A model generated the notes under the pieces. The model had not been told where the DNA came from, did no database searches, and saw only the letters and a list, made by a program, of their open reading frames with translations. Shown piece by piece: positions 35,841-43,077 of a stretch of DNA of 64,000 nt. Each line of letters opens with the position of its first letter. Positions within the stretch are counted from its first letter, which is position 1. A program made the position numbers and the translations under genes. Source of the DNA: a virus; IMG/VR virus record IMGVR_UViG_3300032282_002676, positions 1 through 64,000 of that record, one strand, 5' to 3'.

Positions 35841-36146
35841 TCAGCCTCCAGCGAAAACATTACCTGAACCTGACGTTACGGTATGTCCAGAATACGCATC
35901 CCCTAATCGTCCAATACCTTTACTATTAACAAAAACTGAACCGGAATATGAAGTCAACGGTACAGTATGTGGTACACAAGAATCTCCGACAAGAATCAAA
36001 TGTACTTGACACAGGTCTCCTGCACGAACTGCACCAATACTATTCACACGAACGTCCGAAGAACCCTGATCGGTTACCGTTGTAGCATCACAACCATGTC
36101 CGGTGGATACAGTATCAGTTCCAGATTTACGAGCAACTGCTGGCAT
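35841..36146 (-). CDS. PAAR-repeat spike tip protein
   Basis: A 101-residue PAAR-type protein: MPAVARKSGTDTVSTGHGCD at the start, GAVRAGDLCQVH, then DSCVPHTVPLTSYSGSVFVN and RLGDAYSGHTVTSGSGNVF. The spaced H and C residues (H17, C19, C46, H49, C57, H60 by approximate count) fit the metal site at the tip of the cone. T4 gp5.4 plays this role on the spike. The start overlaps the last base of gp5, fitting a spike and tip pair made together. Confidence 0.88.
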   Translation of the reverse strand: MPAVARKSGTDTVSTGHGCDATTVTDQGSSDVRVNSIGAVRAGDLCQVHLILVGDSCVPHTVPLTSYSGSVFVNSKGIGRLGDAYSGHTVTSGSGNVFAGG

Positions 36147-37012
36147 TATGGATTCAAATCAATCTTAGGTGCTTTGAGTGTCATATTTCCACCCGATGTT
36201 ATCTTACAAGTACCACCAATATCTGCTTGATAGTTACCACCAACAGTCATTTGTACATTCCCATCAACATAAATGGTAACATCGCCCTTAACATAAACTT
36301 GTTCGCTACCAACAACAACTTCAAACTTGTTTCTCTGTATTCTTTCGGAACGGTCACCTAATGGACCATATTCAACATAAGAACCTGATCGATGATATAG
36401 ATGGATTCGTTCAGCATCTTTAGTATCATCAAACTCTAGTGCATGACCTGATTCGGATTCATACACATTATTATATGGGTACTTGGCATTGTAGTATGAA
36501 CTCGGTTCAACTTTGCTTGCCTTCTTTGTTTTCTTTGCAGTATTAATTGGCGATGGATAATCTGAATCGTTTCTTGCCAACCGTGATGTTGTTGGTTCAT
36601 CCAGTTTGCGTGGATAGTTTGTAGCAGACTCGTCAGGTTTAACTGGTGCCGATGACAACTCACCTGATGTACGAGGATCAGAAAATGGTTCTTGACGATT
36701 ACCTGCTTTTAATGGAATGCTAGGAAATGATCCAAGCATTACAGGTTCTTGTGCATGTTCACCATCAACAAAGAAACCAAATACCATATCGCCTTCTCTT
36801 GGCGCATACACATTGGACATATTTACTGGTATGCTAGGTGTTGCCCACGGTAACATGTTTGTTGGTAATTGCATCTTGTTGGGTGAATGCCAACCAACAC
36901 ATCGAACACGACACCGACCAAGTTTCAATGGATCTTGGCGATCTTCAACAGTACCCATCCACCAAGTGAATCCATTTTTACCAGCGAAGTCTTTATTTTC
37001 GTAATCAGCCAT
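36146..37012 (-). CDS. 5: Baseplate hub/spike protein gp5, without lysozyme domain
   Basis: A 288-residue protein, half of T4 gp5 (575). The N-terminal OB-fold is clear (GTVEDRQDPLKLGRCRVRCV, then AHEPVMLGSFPSIP-like segment EHAQEPVMLGSFP). A linker follows, then ESESGHALEFDDTKDAERIH and a VgrG-like beta-prism (IYVDGNVQMTVGGNYQADIG, ending LKAPKIDLNP). The central lysozyme domain of T4 gp5 is absent. The only lysozyme-like domain in this window is in the protein at 43078. The C-terminus feeds into the PAAR gene. Confidence 0.88.
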   Translation of the reverse strand: MADYENKDFAGKNGFTWWMGTVEDRQDPLKLGRCRVRCVGWHSPNKMQLPTNMLPWATPSIPVNMSNVYAPREGDMVFGFFVDGEHAQEPVMLGSFPSIPLKAGNRQEPFSDPRTSGELSSAPVKPDESATNYPRKLDEPTTSRLARNDSDYPSPINTAKKTKKASKVEPSSYYNAKYPYNNVYESESGHALEFDDTKDAERIHLYHRSGSYVEYGPLGDRSERIQRNKFEVVVGSEQVYVKGDVTIYVDGNVQMTVGGNYQADIGGTCKITSGGNMTLKAPKIDLNP

Positions 37013-38339
37013 TTACCGCTTTCAACACTTCATTTTGTTTGGGACTGCTTGTTGTTGGTTTAGTCTTACTCGAATCTGTTACGATTTCAATTAAAGTTTC
37101 ATGTTTATTATTTGTGATGATATGTCTAGTTGCAATAATTATATACTTACCACTAATTGAACTATCATCATTATCATCACCTTTTGTCTTTGCACCAAAT
37201 CCAGGTATAGTTAAGTCAACATTTAAACCTGAAGTCAATTGAAAATTGCCCGGCATAACTAACTTTACTTTTTTAGAAACAAGATTCTTCAACAATGATT
37301 TTCTTTGAAATGCATAGTTCTCATATGTTTCCACTTTTGAAATGGAAGATGGATCGTTTTTCTTTATATAATTACTGTTCTTTCGACCGGCACCGTTTAT
37401 ACTTAACACTTTTCTGGAATCATGTGTCGTTAAAGTGGAAGTATTGTCACGGTTAAAAACTTCCACAGCATTAGGATTCTTATTACCATGGTCCATTGCA
37501 GAATACACATCTTCATGTGTGATTTGTTTTTGTCCAAACGAACGTGTGATTGGATCAAAACCAATAAACGTACCTGCATTTACACCAGCCCGTGTCTTTT
37601 CTATAATATCATCTTGCTGTAGAATTTCAAATGCTCTTGCGCTGCTCATCTCTTGCAGCGAGTTCTTTGATGACAAATTTTTAGGATCAAAGTTAATATT
37701 CAGTATAGACTGTTTAGTTAAAAGTGTGGAAAGAGTAACAAAGTTAAATCCTAAGTTATTACGGAAAAACATATAGTTTGGAGAATTCTTAGCATCAATT
37801 GACCTCTTAGCACACCATTCAATTGCATCCAAAGGAGTCAGATTAGGTACCACAATCTTCTTTATACCGTAAGTCTTTTCAATTAATCCACGATTGGCAG
37901 GTTCAACCTTCAAGTAATTTTTCATTATTTTATCCACAATATCCGAATACGTGGACTCATAACTCTGTGTTATTCTTTGTTGTTCGGAAAAGAAAAATTC
38001 ATCCGAAACAAAGTGGAGAACATAACGTTCACTATTTTGATTTATATTCCTGCGATCAGTTTGTTTGTATATACGAAATGACTTTTTAAATGAACCAATA
38101 TCTGAACCGTCACTCTTTTCAAAAGCCATTGCTATGACTTCCGAACCATCAAATGCCAGTTTATCGGAAAGATTGTTTGCATCCGTAATCAATATATTAC
38201 CAGACATTACAGGAAGAAACATAGAATCAAAGATATTCAATTCTTCATATAACGAAGTTACCTCTATTGAACCGCCTTTGGAAACAATCGTAATATTCTT
38301 AACATAAAACTGTGTTGATTCGGTTATCTTAAAACTCAT
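37005..38339 (-). CDS. 27: Baseplate hub protein, gp27-like
   Basis: A 444-residue protein (T4 gp27 is 391). It opens MSFKITESTQFYVKNITIVS with SMFLPVMSGNILITDANNLS, followed by an F-R-I-Y-K strand and an R-Y-V-L-H-F-V-S segment, features of the gp27/VgrG-N hub ring that sits on top of the gp5 spike. It overlaps gp5 by 8 bases and gp53 by 4. The assignment rests on order and strand pattern rather than a strong motif, so it could be annotated only as tail hub protein. Confidence 0.72.
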   Translation of the reverse strand: MSFKITESTQFYVKNITIVSKGGSIEVTSLYEELNIFDSMFLPVMSGNILITDANNLSDKLAFDGSEVIAMAFEKSDGSDIGSFKKSFRIYKQTDRRNINQNSERYVLHFVSDEFFFSEQQRITQSYESTYSDIVDKIMKNYLKVEPANRGLIEKTYGIKKIVVPNLTPLDAIEWCAKRSIDAKNSPNYMFFRNNLGFNFVTLSTLLTKQSILNINFDPKNLSSKNSLQEMSSARAFEILQQDDIIEKTRAGVNAGTFIGFDPITRSFGQKQITHEDVYSAMDHGNKNPNAVEVFNRDNTSTLTTHDSRKVLSINGAGRKNSNYIKKNDPSSISKVETYENYAFQRKSLLKNLVSKKVKLVMPGNFQLTSGLNVDLTIPGFGAKTKGDDNDDSSISGKYIIIATRHIITNNKHETLIEIVTDSSKTKPTTSSPKQNEVLKAVNG

Positions 38340-39013
38340 TTGGTAATAATGTCCTTAAATTCTTCAATAACATCTTTAACAAATTCTGGTTTTAATAAAC
38401 GGATTGTCCTCTTATCCTCATTCAATTGAACTTCATAGTCATAATAGGATATTTTTTCTTTTGTGGTAGTTTCGGTAATTTTAGTATTGCTTTGTAATGT
38501 TGCATTGTTTGTACCAACGATCACATTAGCATAAGTGTTTCCATCAATTTCAATTTTTTCAATAATAGTCTTAGCATCAATCGACACACCAGATACTGAA
38601 GTGTTTGCTTTTCTGGTAATAATTTTATAGTATGCTTTAGTGTGAGTGTCACTCATTGCCCAAGACAAACCACTCACATGTGTATTTGCAGTGTCGGCAT
38701 AACTTGGTTTTGAATACTTCTGATCAATGTATTTTACTAGAGTATCGTACTGTAAAGGCCAATCGTATTGTGGATCCATAATATCATTGAACATCAATAC
38801 AATCCAATGGCGCTCAGGACTGCCATAAATTTTTGATGCAATAATTTCTGGAGTATCAGATTCTTTAATTAGATACTCATAAAATGCCGATGAGTTTTGT
38901 TTTAACGATTTTTCAAAACCAAACCGAGCAATAATGTTTGTAACAATATTTAAACTGGTTGTATTTGAACCAGAGTAATACGTTAGAGGAAAGTGATTAA
39001 AATAATTTGCCAT
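38336..39013 (-). CDS. 53: Baseplate wedge protein gp53
   Basis: A 225-residue protein (T4 gp53 is 196). It shows the family pattern MANYFNHFPLTYYSG, NIIARFGFEKSLKQNSSAFY, SDTPEIIASKIYGSPERHWI, VLMFNDIMDPQYDWPL. The segment E-x-I-A-x-x-x-Y-G-x-x-x-x-x-W-I-x-x-x-x-N is LysM-like and shared with gp53 of T4. It completes the wedge core with gp25 and gp6. It overlaps the hub gene start by 4 bases. Confidence 0.9.
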   Translation of the reverse strand: MANYFNHFPLTYYSGSNTTSLNIVTNIIARFGFEKSLKQNSSAFYEYLIKESDTPEIIASKIYGSPERHWIVLMFNDIMDPQYDWPLQYDTLVKYIDQKYSKPSYADTANTHVSGLSWAMSDTHTKAYYKIITRKANTSVSGVSIDAKTIIEKIEIDGNTYANVIVGTNNATLQSNTKITETTTKEKISYYDYEVQLNEDKRTIRLLKPEFVKDVIEEFKDIITK

Positions 39014-39019
39014 TATTCT

Positions 39020-40333
39020 TTAACTAAAAGTATTCTTCTGACCACCAGCATAAGATGCTGATACACCTTGCATCGATGCACCGCCAATTTTCTGATCACC
39101 AAAGTCACTCTTTGTGATGTATGTTGTTTCTTTAAACTGTAATGACATTTGAATACCTACTGGCATACCTGTGCGACCTAACAACGGATCATTTTCGCCA
39201 GGAACTTCATATGCTGACCATCCATTTGGTGCATAGTTCACTTGGATACTTTGCAGTACGCAAGTTGCTATAGATGGTATGTTTGGATTCTGTTTACCTG
39301 CATAGAAGAACTTAATATCAAATTCAGAAGGAGGTATTAATAAACCAGACTGCCGACCTGCTTCACCAATAACATCCAGTTCTGGTGCTTGATGAAATCT
39401 AAAACGATCAATAATCTTCTGTACTTCTAATGCTTCCGCTTCACTTCTAGGATAAAAGAAGAACTCAAACTGAAATGAGCGAAAGTCTGGCGCTGAGTAA
39501 ATCAACTCAATCATTGGATTGGTAACTTTGCCAGTGAATCCAAAAACGCCTAATCTTGCGGTATCTCCACCAAGATTAAACTTATCTAATACTTTCTGAC
39601 CAACATTCTGTAAAGCACCTGACTTTTTAAGTGCATTCAGGGCTGCTGTACCACCACCTCTTCTATATTCATCAACAATTGCTGGTGCTGCAACCAGTGC
39701 TTGACCTAACAATTCTTTACCTGGATTCAACCCATCATATGATGCTGTACTATCAAAGTTGATGGTATCTGGCATGTACAGTGCAATAGCATCTGTGGTT
39801 AATTGTGTTGTGTTTAAAAATCCAAATGGACTTTTATCACTTATGCTTTTGATTGAATACTCAACTGCTTGATCATACTTCTGTTCACTTGATGATTGCT
39901 TAGGACCAGAAACAAAATTGTCAATTGCTCCACTCACTTTGCTTCCAATTTTACCACCTTTTTGGCTTAGATAAGCAGAACCTTTACTGATTGCATTTGT
40001 TAAAGCACCATTAATCTCTTGTGCAAAAACATTTTTAAGTTTAGAAGTTGAAGTCCTATTCGATACACTAATTCCTGTTGCCAGTTGTTGTTGTATTGCC
40101 TGTTCGGTCTTTTCATCAAATGTGCTGCCACCTCGCTGTGCTGCACTAAATCTAGTTTCTTTCTGCTCACGGACAAAAAACACCATATAGTGACCTTTGT
40201 CATAATTGCCAACATCAGAAGGATATCTTAAAGAAGTTTGTTTGTACGGAGTGTTTTCCAGAGCGGAAAGAGGACCAAAAGTTCGTTTAGTATCCGGATT
40301 AAAATTTATATCAGAAAGACCGAAAAATGCCAT
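39020..40333 (-). CDS. 48: Baseplate tail-tube cap protein gp48
   Basis: A 437-residue protein (T4 gp48 is 364). The N-terminus is MAFFGLSDINFNPDTKRTFG with YMVFFVREQ; a glycine and serine rich middle follows. The C-terminal half has the tube-like fold signature: NPMIELIYSAPDFRSFQFEF, FYPRSEAEALEVQKIIDRFR, FHQAPELD, then NIPSIATCVLQSIQVNYAPN, GWSAYEVPGENDPLLGR. This is the region that stacks on the hub to start the tail tube with gp54. It is the first gene of the large minus-strand wedge operon. Confidence 0.85.
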   Translation of the reverse strand: MAFFGLSDINFNPDTKRTFGPLSALENTPYKQTSLRYPSDVGNYDKGHYMVFFVREQKETRFSAAQRGGSTFDEKTEQAIQQQLATGISVSNRTSTSKLKNVFAQEINGALTNAISKGSAYLSQKGGKIGSKVSGAIDNFVSGPKQSSSEQKYDQAVEYSIKSISDKSPFGFLNTTQLTTDAIALYMPDTINFDSTASYDGLNPGKELLGQALVAAPAIVDEYRRGGGTAALNALKKSGALQNVGQKVLDKFNLGGDTARLGVFGFTGKVTNPMIELIYSAPDFRSFQFEFFFYPRSEAEALEVQKIIDRFRFHQAPELDVIGEAGRQSGLLIPPSEFDIKFFYAGKQNPNIPSIATCVLQSIQVNYAPNGWSAYEVPGENDPLLGRTGMPVGIQMSLQFKETTYITKSDFGDQKIGGASMQGVSASYAGGQKNTFS

Positions 40334-40361
40334 GGTTGTCCTAAGTAGGTTAACTAGATAG

Positions 40362-40369
40362 TATTTATG
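40362..40369 (-). promoter_or_regulatory. Late promoter element CATAAATA for the baseplate operon
   Basis: The minus strand reads TGACATAAATACTATC, seven of eight matches to TATAAATA. Transcription would start about 22 bases before the gp48 start at 40333. The element overlaps the start codon of the divergent gp4 gene, so both directions share a 33-base spacer. Confidence 0.6.
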
Positions 40370-40798
40370 TCATATTCAGGTAAATTTACGCCCAAAAATC
40401 CACAAAAATACAAAGGTGATCCCAAGAATATCATCTATAGGTCGTCGTGGGAAGTCAAGGTAATGAAATATTTAGATGATCATCCTGACGTTATCTGGTG
40501 GGGTTCCGAAGAACTGGTTATACCATACTGGAGTCCAGTGGACAACAAGAAACATAGGTACTTTCCAGACTTCGTTGCCAAGATTAGGCAAAAGAATGGC
40601 ATAATCAAGACGTTTGTAATTGAAGTCAAACCAGAAGCACAGACTAAACCTCCAACTCAAAAACGTAAGACTAAACGCTACATTCAAGAAGCGGCAACTT
40701 ATATCGTCAATCAATCTAAATGGAAAGCAGCAACCGAATTCTGCAAAGACCACGGTTGGGAATTTCAAGTTATCACAGAAAAACACCTTGGTATTTGA
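40367..40798 (+). CDS. 4: Head completion nuclease-like protein gp4
   Basis: A 143-residue protein (T4 gp4 is 150). It carries a TnsA-like PD-(D/E)xK core: IIYRSSWEVKVMKYLDDHPD supplies the early Glu, HRYFPDFVAKI the Asp, and FVIEVKPEAQTKP the E-x-K. T4 gp4 (gp50/65) acts on packaged heads before tail joining. It is the first gene of the plus-strand block, transcribed away from gp48. Confidence 0.9.
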   Translation: MSYSGKFTPKNPQKYKGDPKNIIYRSSWEVKVMKYLDDHPDVIWWGSEELVIPYWSPVDNKKHRYFPDFVAKIRQKNGIIKTFVIEVKPEAQTKPPTQKRKTKRYIQEAATYIVNQSKWKAATEFCKDHGWEFQVITEKHLGI

Positions 40799-40810
40799 GA
40801 TAAATACTAA

Positions 40811-41395
40811 ATGGCTACCAGAACACTCATAGACAGAATCAAAGACTCTCTTGCCAAGCAAGGTTTCGAACCACGTTCCCGTGAAGCACGTAACTGGTTG
40901 AAAGCAAAGACTGGCGCACTGAAACCTACCAAAGGTGACTTGATGCGTGACAGACAGAGACTCAAAGAAAAGTCTATAATTGGTAGAATGTACTTTTACT
41001 TTTATGATCCGAAAACGAAGGATACGTTGCCATATTACGATAAGTTCCCATTGGTTATACCAATAGAACGATACCCAGACGGTTTTTTAGGACTTAACTT
41101 GCATTACATTAGTCCAAAGCAGCGTGTACTTCTTTTAGATAAGTTAAGCACATTACTCACTGACCATAACTACGATGAGAAAACTAGACTCAGAATCAGT
41201 TATGATTACCTAGCACGGGCATCAAAAATGTATCAGGCTAAACCTTGTATTAAGAGGTACTTATACAGTCATGTGCAATCTAGGTTTTTAGAAATTACAG
41301 CAGATGAATGGGATATTGCCGTCATGTTGCCTGTTGAATCATTTGCTAAAGCAAAGAAAAACAAAGTATGGTCAGAATCAGAGGATAAATTTTAA
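40811..41395 (+). CDS. Conserved T4-like phage protein of unknown function
   Basis: A 194-residue basic protein. The recognisable strings are SIIGRMYFYFYDPKTKDTLP, YYDKFPLVIPIERYPDGFLG, LNLHYISPKQRVLLLDKL, and RYLYSHVQSRFLEITADEWD. They are strongly conserved in T4-like phages of cyanobacteria and pelagibacteria, always beside tail-tube and baseplate genes. The N-terminal 60 residues are basic (RDRQRLKEKS), compatible with DNA contact. I know no proven function. The stop overlaps the next start by one base (TAATG), so the pair is translationally coupled. Confidence 0.8.
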   Translation: MATRTLIDRIKDSLAKQGFEPRSREARNWLKAKTGALKPTKGDLMRDRQRLKEKSIIGRMYFYFYDPKTKDTLPYYDKFPLVIPIERYPDGFLGLNLHYISPKQRVLLLDKLSTLLTDHNYDEKTRLRISYDYLARASKMYQAKPCIKRYLYSHVQSRFLEITADEWDIAVMLPVESFAKAKKNKVWSESEDKF

Positions 41396-42135
41396 TGGCG
41401 TTTTCACCTAATCTATTTCTTTCAAACATTAAAGGTAAGGATGGTCTAGCACGTCCTTGTCGTTTTGAAGTTGTATTACCTATTCCATCATATATTGGTC
41501 AATCAGTAAGTAACTCCTTAATAGAGAAGATACTGAACTTTCCTAATTCAGCATTTAGTGATATAAGTGATGCTATTAATTCTGCACTACCACAAAGTCT
41601 TAAAGGTAGTGATAGTGGAATGAAGTCTGCAAATCCAGCAATGTCTAGGTATCTTGCCCTTCAATGTGAAGCAGCAGAACTACCCGGTAAAACATTAGAA
41701 ACTGCCGACGTTAGAATATATGGTCCATCATTCAAAGTTCCATATCGTTCACAGTATGCAGAATCCTCGTTTACCTTTATATGTACCAACGAATTCTATG
41801 AGCGTAAGTTGTTCGATAAATGGTTAGATGCAATCAATCCACCAGATACAAATAACTTACGTTTTCCTAAAGGTATCAAATCAAGTTATATGACACGAAT
41901 CAAAGTCATTCAATATGATGACTTTATTAAACAAATCTATGCAGTAGAATTTATCGATGCTTTTCCTATCGGCGTTTCACCACAACAAGTGACTTGGTCT
42001 GACGAAGGATTCCATCGTTTAACAGTAAACTTTGCCTATCAAAAATATGAACCCATCTTTGAAGGCAACTATGATCTTGGCGCAGCAGCAGCAACTTTAT
42101 TTGGAACTGGCGCTACGAGATTACTTTCAATTTAA
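41395..42135 (+). CDS. 54: Baseplate tail-tube initiator, gp54-like
   Basis: A 246-residue tube-fold protein (T4 gp54 is 320, tube gp19 is 163). Key strings are RPCRFEVVLPIPSYIGQSVS, YLALQCEAAELPGKTLETAD, VRIYGPSFKVPYRSQYAESS, FTFICTNEFYERKLFDKWLD, and QIYAVEFIDAFPIGVSPQQV. The E-x-x-x-L-P-G then F-x-x-W-x-x-x-I pattern is that of gp19/gp54. Length, position and partnering with gp48 favour the initiator rather than the main tube protein, but the tube assignment cannot be ruled out from this alone. Confidence 0.75.
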   Translation: MAFSPNLFLSNIKGKDGLARPCRFEVVLPIPSYIGQSVSNSLIEKILNFPNSAFSDISDAINSALPQSLKGSDSGMKSANPAMSRYLALQCEAAELPGKTLETADVRIYGPSFKVPYRSQYAESSFTFICTNEFYERKLFDKWLDAINPPDTNNLRFPKGIKSSYMTRIKVIQYDDFIKQIYAVEFIDAFPIGVSPQQVTWSDEGFHRLTVNFAYQKYEPIFEGNYDLGAAAATLFGTGATRLLSI

Positions 42136-42151
42136 TTAATGTGAGGATATT

Positions 42152-42886
42152 ATGTTACCAAAAATAGATGTACCCATTTATGAAACTAAATTAATTTCGA
42201 GTGGCAAAACAATTCGTTACCGTCCGTTTCTAGTTAAAGAACAAAAAATATTTTTAATGGCTTCCGAATCTGAAGATGTTAAAGATGTTATTGGTGCAAT
42301 CAAGCAAGTGATTAATAACTGTGTAATTGACGACATTGATGTGGACAATTTAGCCACTTTTGATATTGAATATTTGTTCATACAACTTCGTGCAAGATCG
42401 GTTGGTGAAATTGTCAATCTTAAATTTAATTGTAACAATAAAATAAAAGATGATATAGGTGGAGAACATACTTGTGGAAACTTGGTTAAATTTGATTTAA
42501 ATCTGTTGGAAATACAACCAACTTTAAACGAAGAACATACAAGTAAAATTGAAATAACTGATAAGTTAGGATTAGTTTTAAAATATCCTACATTCAATGC
42601 AATTAATAAATTAGATATTAATTCAAACGATATTAATCAAGTTTTAGAAGTTATTATTAACTGTATTGATTACATTTATGATGATGAGCAATTATATTAT
42701 GCCAAAGATGCATCCAAAAAAGAACTGTCGGAATTTGTTGAGAACTTAAAACAATCTGACTTAGAAAAGTTCCAAAAATTTTTTGATACGTTGCCAAAAA
42801 TTAAACAACAACTAAATTTTGATTGTGATAAATGTGGCTATACCGAAAAGATTGATGTTGAAGGCATACAAAATTTTTTCGTTTAA
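42152..42886 (+). CDS. 26: Baseplate hub assembly protein gp26
   Basis: A 244-residue protein (T4 gp26 is 208). It begins MLPKIDVPIYETKLISSGKT, then IRYRPFLVKEQKIFLMASES, the signature of the T4 baseplate gp26 family. Two cysteine pairs, FNCNNK with HTCGN in the middle and FDCDKCGYTEK near the end, could bind zinc. The last codons run over AAATTTT, a slippery heptamer, and the next open frame continues the gp51-like part (see the separate entries). The gene sits directly before the tape-measure candidate, the place of tail-assembly chaperones. Confidence 0.85.
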   Translation: MLPKIDVPIYETKLISSGKTIRYRPFLVKEQKIFLMASESEDVKDVIGAIKQVINNCVIDDIDVDNLATFDIEYLFIQLRARSVGEIVNLKFNCNNKIKDDIGGEHTCGNLVKFDLNLLEIQPTLNEEHTSKIEITDKLGLVLKYPTFNAINKLDINSNDINQVLEVIINCIDYIYDDEQLYYAKDASKKELSEFVENLKQSDLEKFQKFFDTLPKIKQQLNFDCDKCGYTEKIDVEGIQNFFV

Positions 42887-43071
42887 ATCTTAATCATGAA
42901 ACCTTAGGTAATTACTTTCAGACTAATTTTGCATTGATGCAACACCACAAATATAGTTTGACAGAATTGGATAATTTAGTGCCTTGGGAAAGACAAGTAT
43001 ATATTGATCTACTGATGAAATACCTAGAAGAAGAAAATGAAAAAATAAAAGAACAAAATAGAGGTAGATAA
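42152..43071 (+). CDS. 26-51: Probable gp26-gp51 fusion made by -1 ribosomal frameshift
   Basis: After codon 242 (TTT, 42875-42877) of gp26, a shift into the -1 frame would add 64 residues from 42877 to the stop at 43069, giving about 306 residues. The added part reads FRLNLNHETLGNYFQTNFAL, then MQHHKYSLTELDNLVPWERQ, VYIDLLMKYLEEENEKIKEQ. The W-E-R-x-x-Y followed by a charged helix is typical of the C-terminal part of gp51 or T-like tail chaperones. This frame has a stop at 42859 and its first ATG is at codon 21 of the extension, so it lacks a good start of its own. Either frameshifting or weak re-initiation is needed; the first is favoured. Confidence 0.7.
42871..42877 (+). promoter_or_regulatory. 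Slippery heptamer A_AAT_TTT for -1 frameshifting
   Basis: The bases AAATTTT lie in gp26 phase as A AAT TTT, the X XXY YYZ form required for simultaneous slippage. Two further T bases follow (T run 42874-42879). The zero-frame stop TAA is 7 bases downstream at 42884. I see no strong hairpin after it. Confidence 0.7.
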
Positions 43072-43077
43072 AATAAA

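Noticed and set aside
40799-40806. GATAAATA on the plus strand before the gene at 40811
   Set aside because: Transcription would start at or after the ATG, so it cannot serve this gene; it overlaps the gp4 stop and is probably chance in AT-rich sequence.
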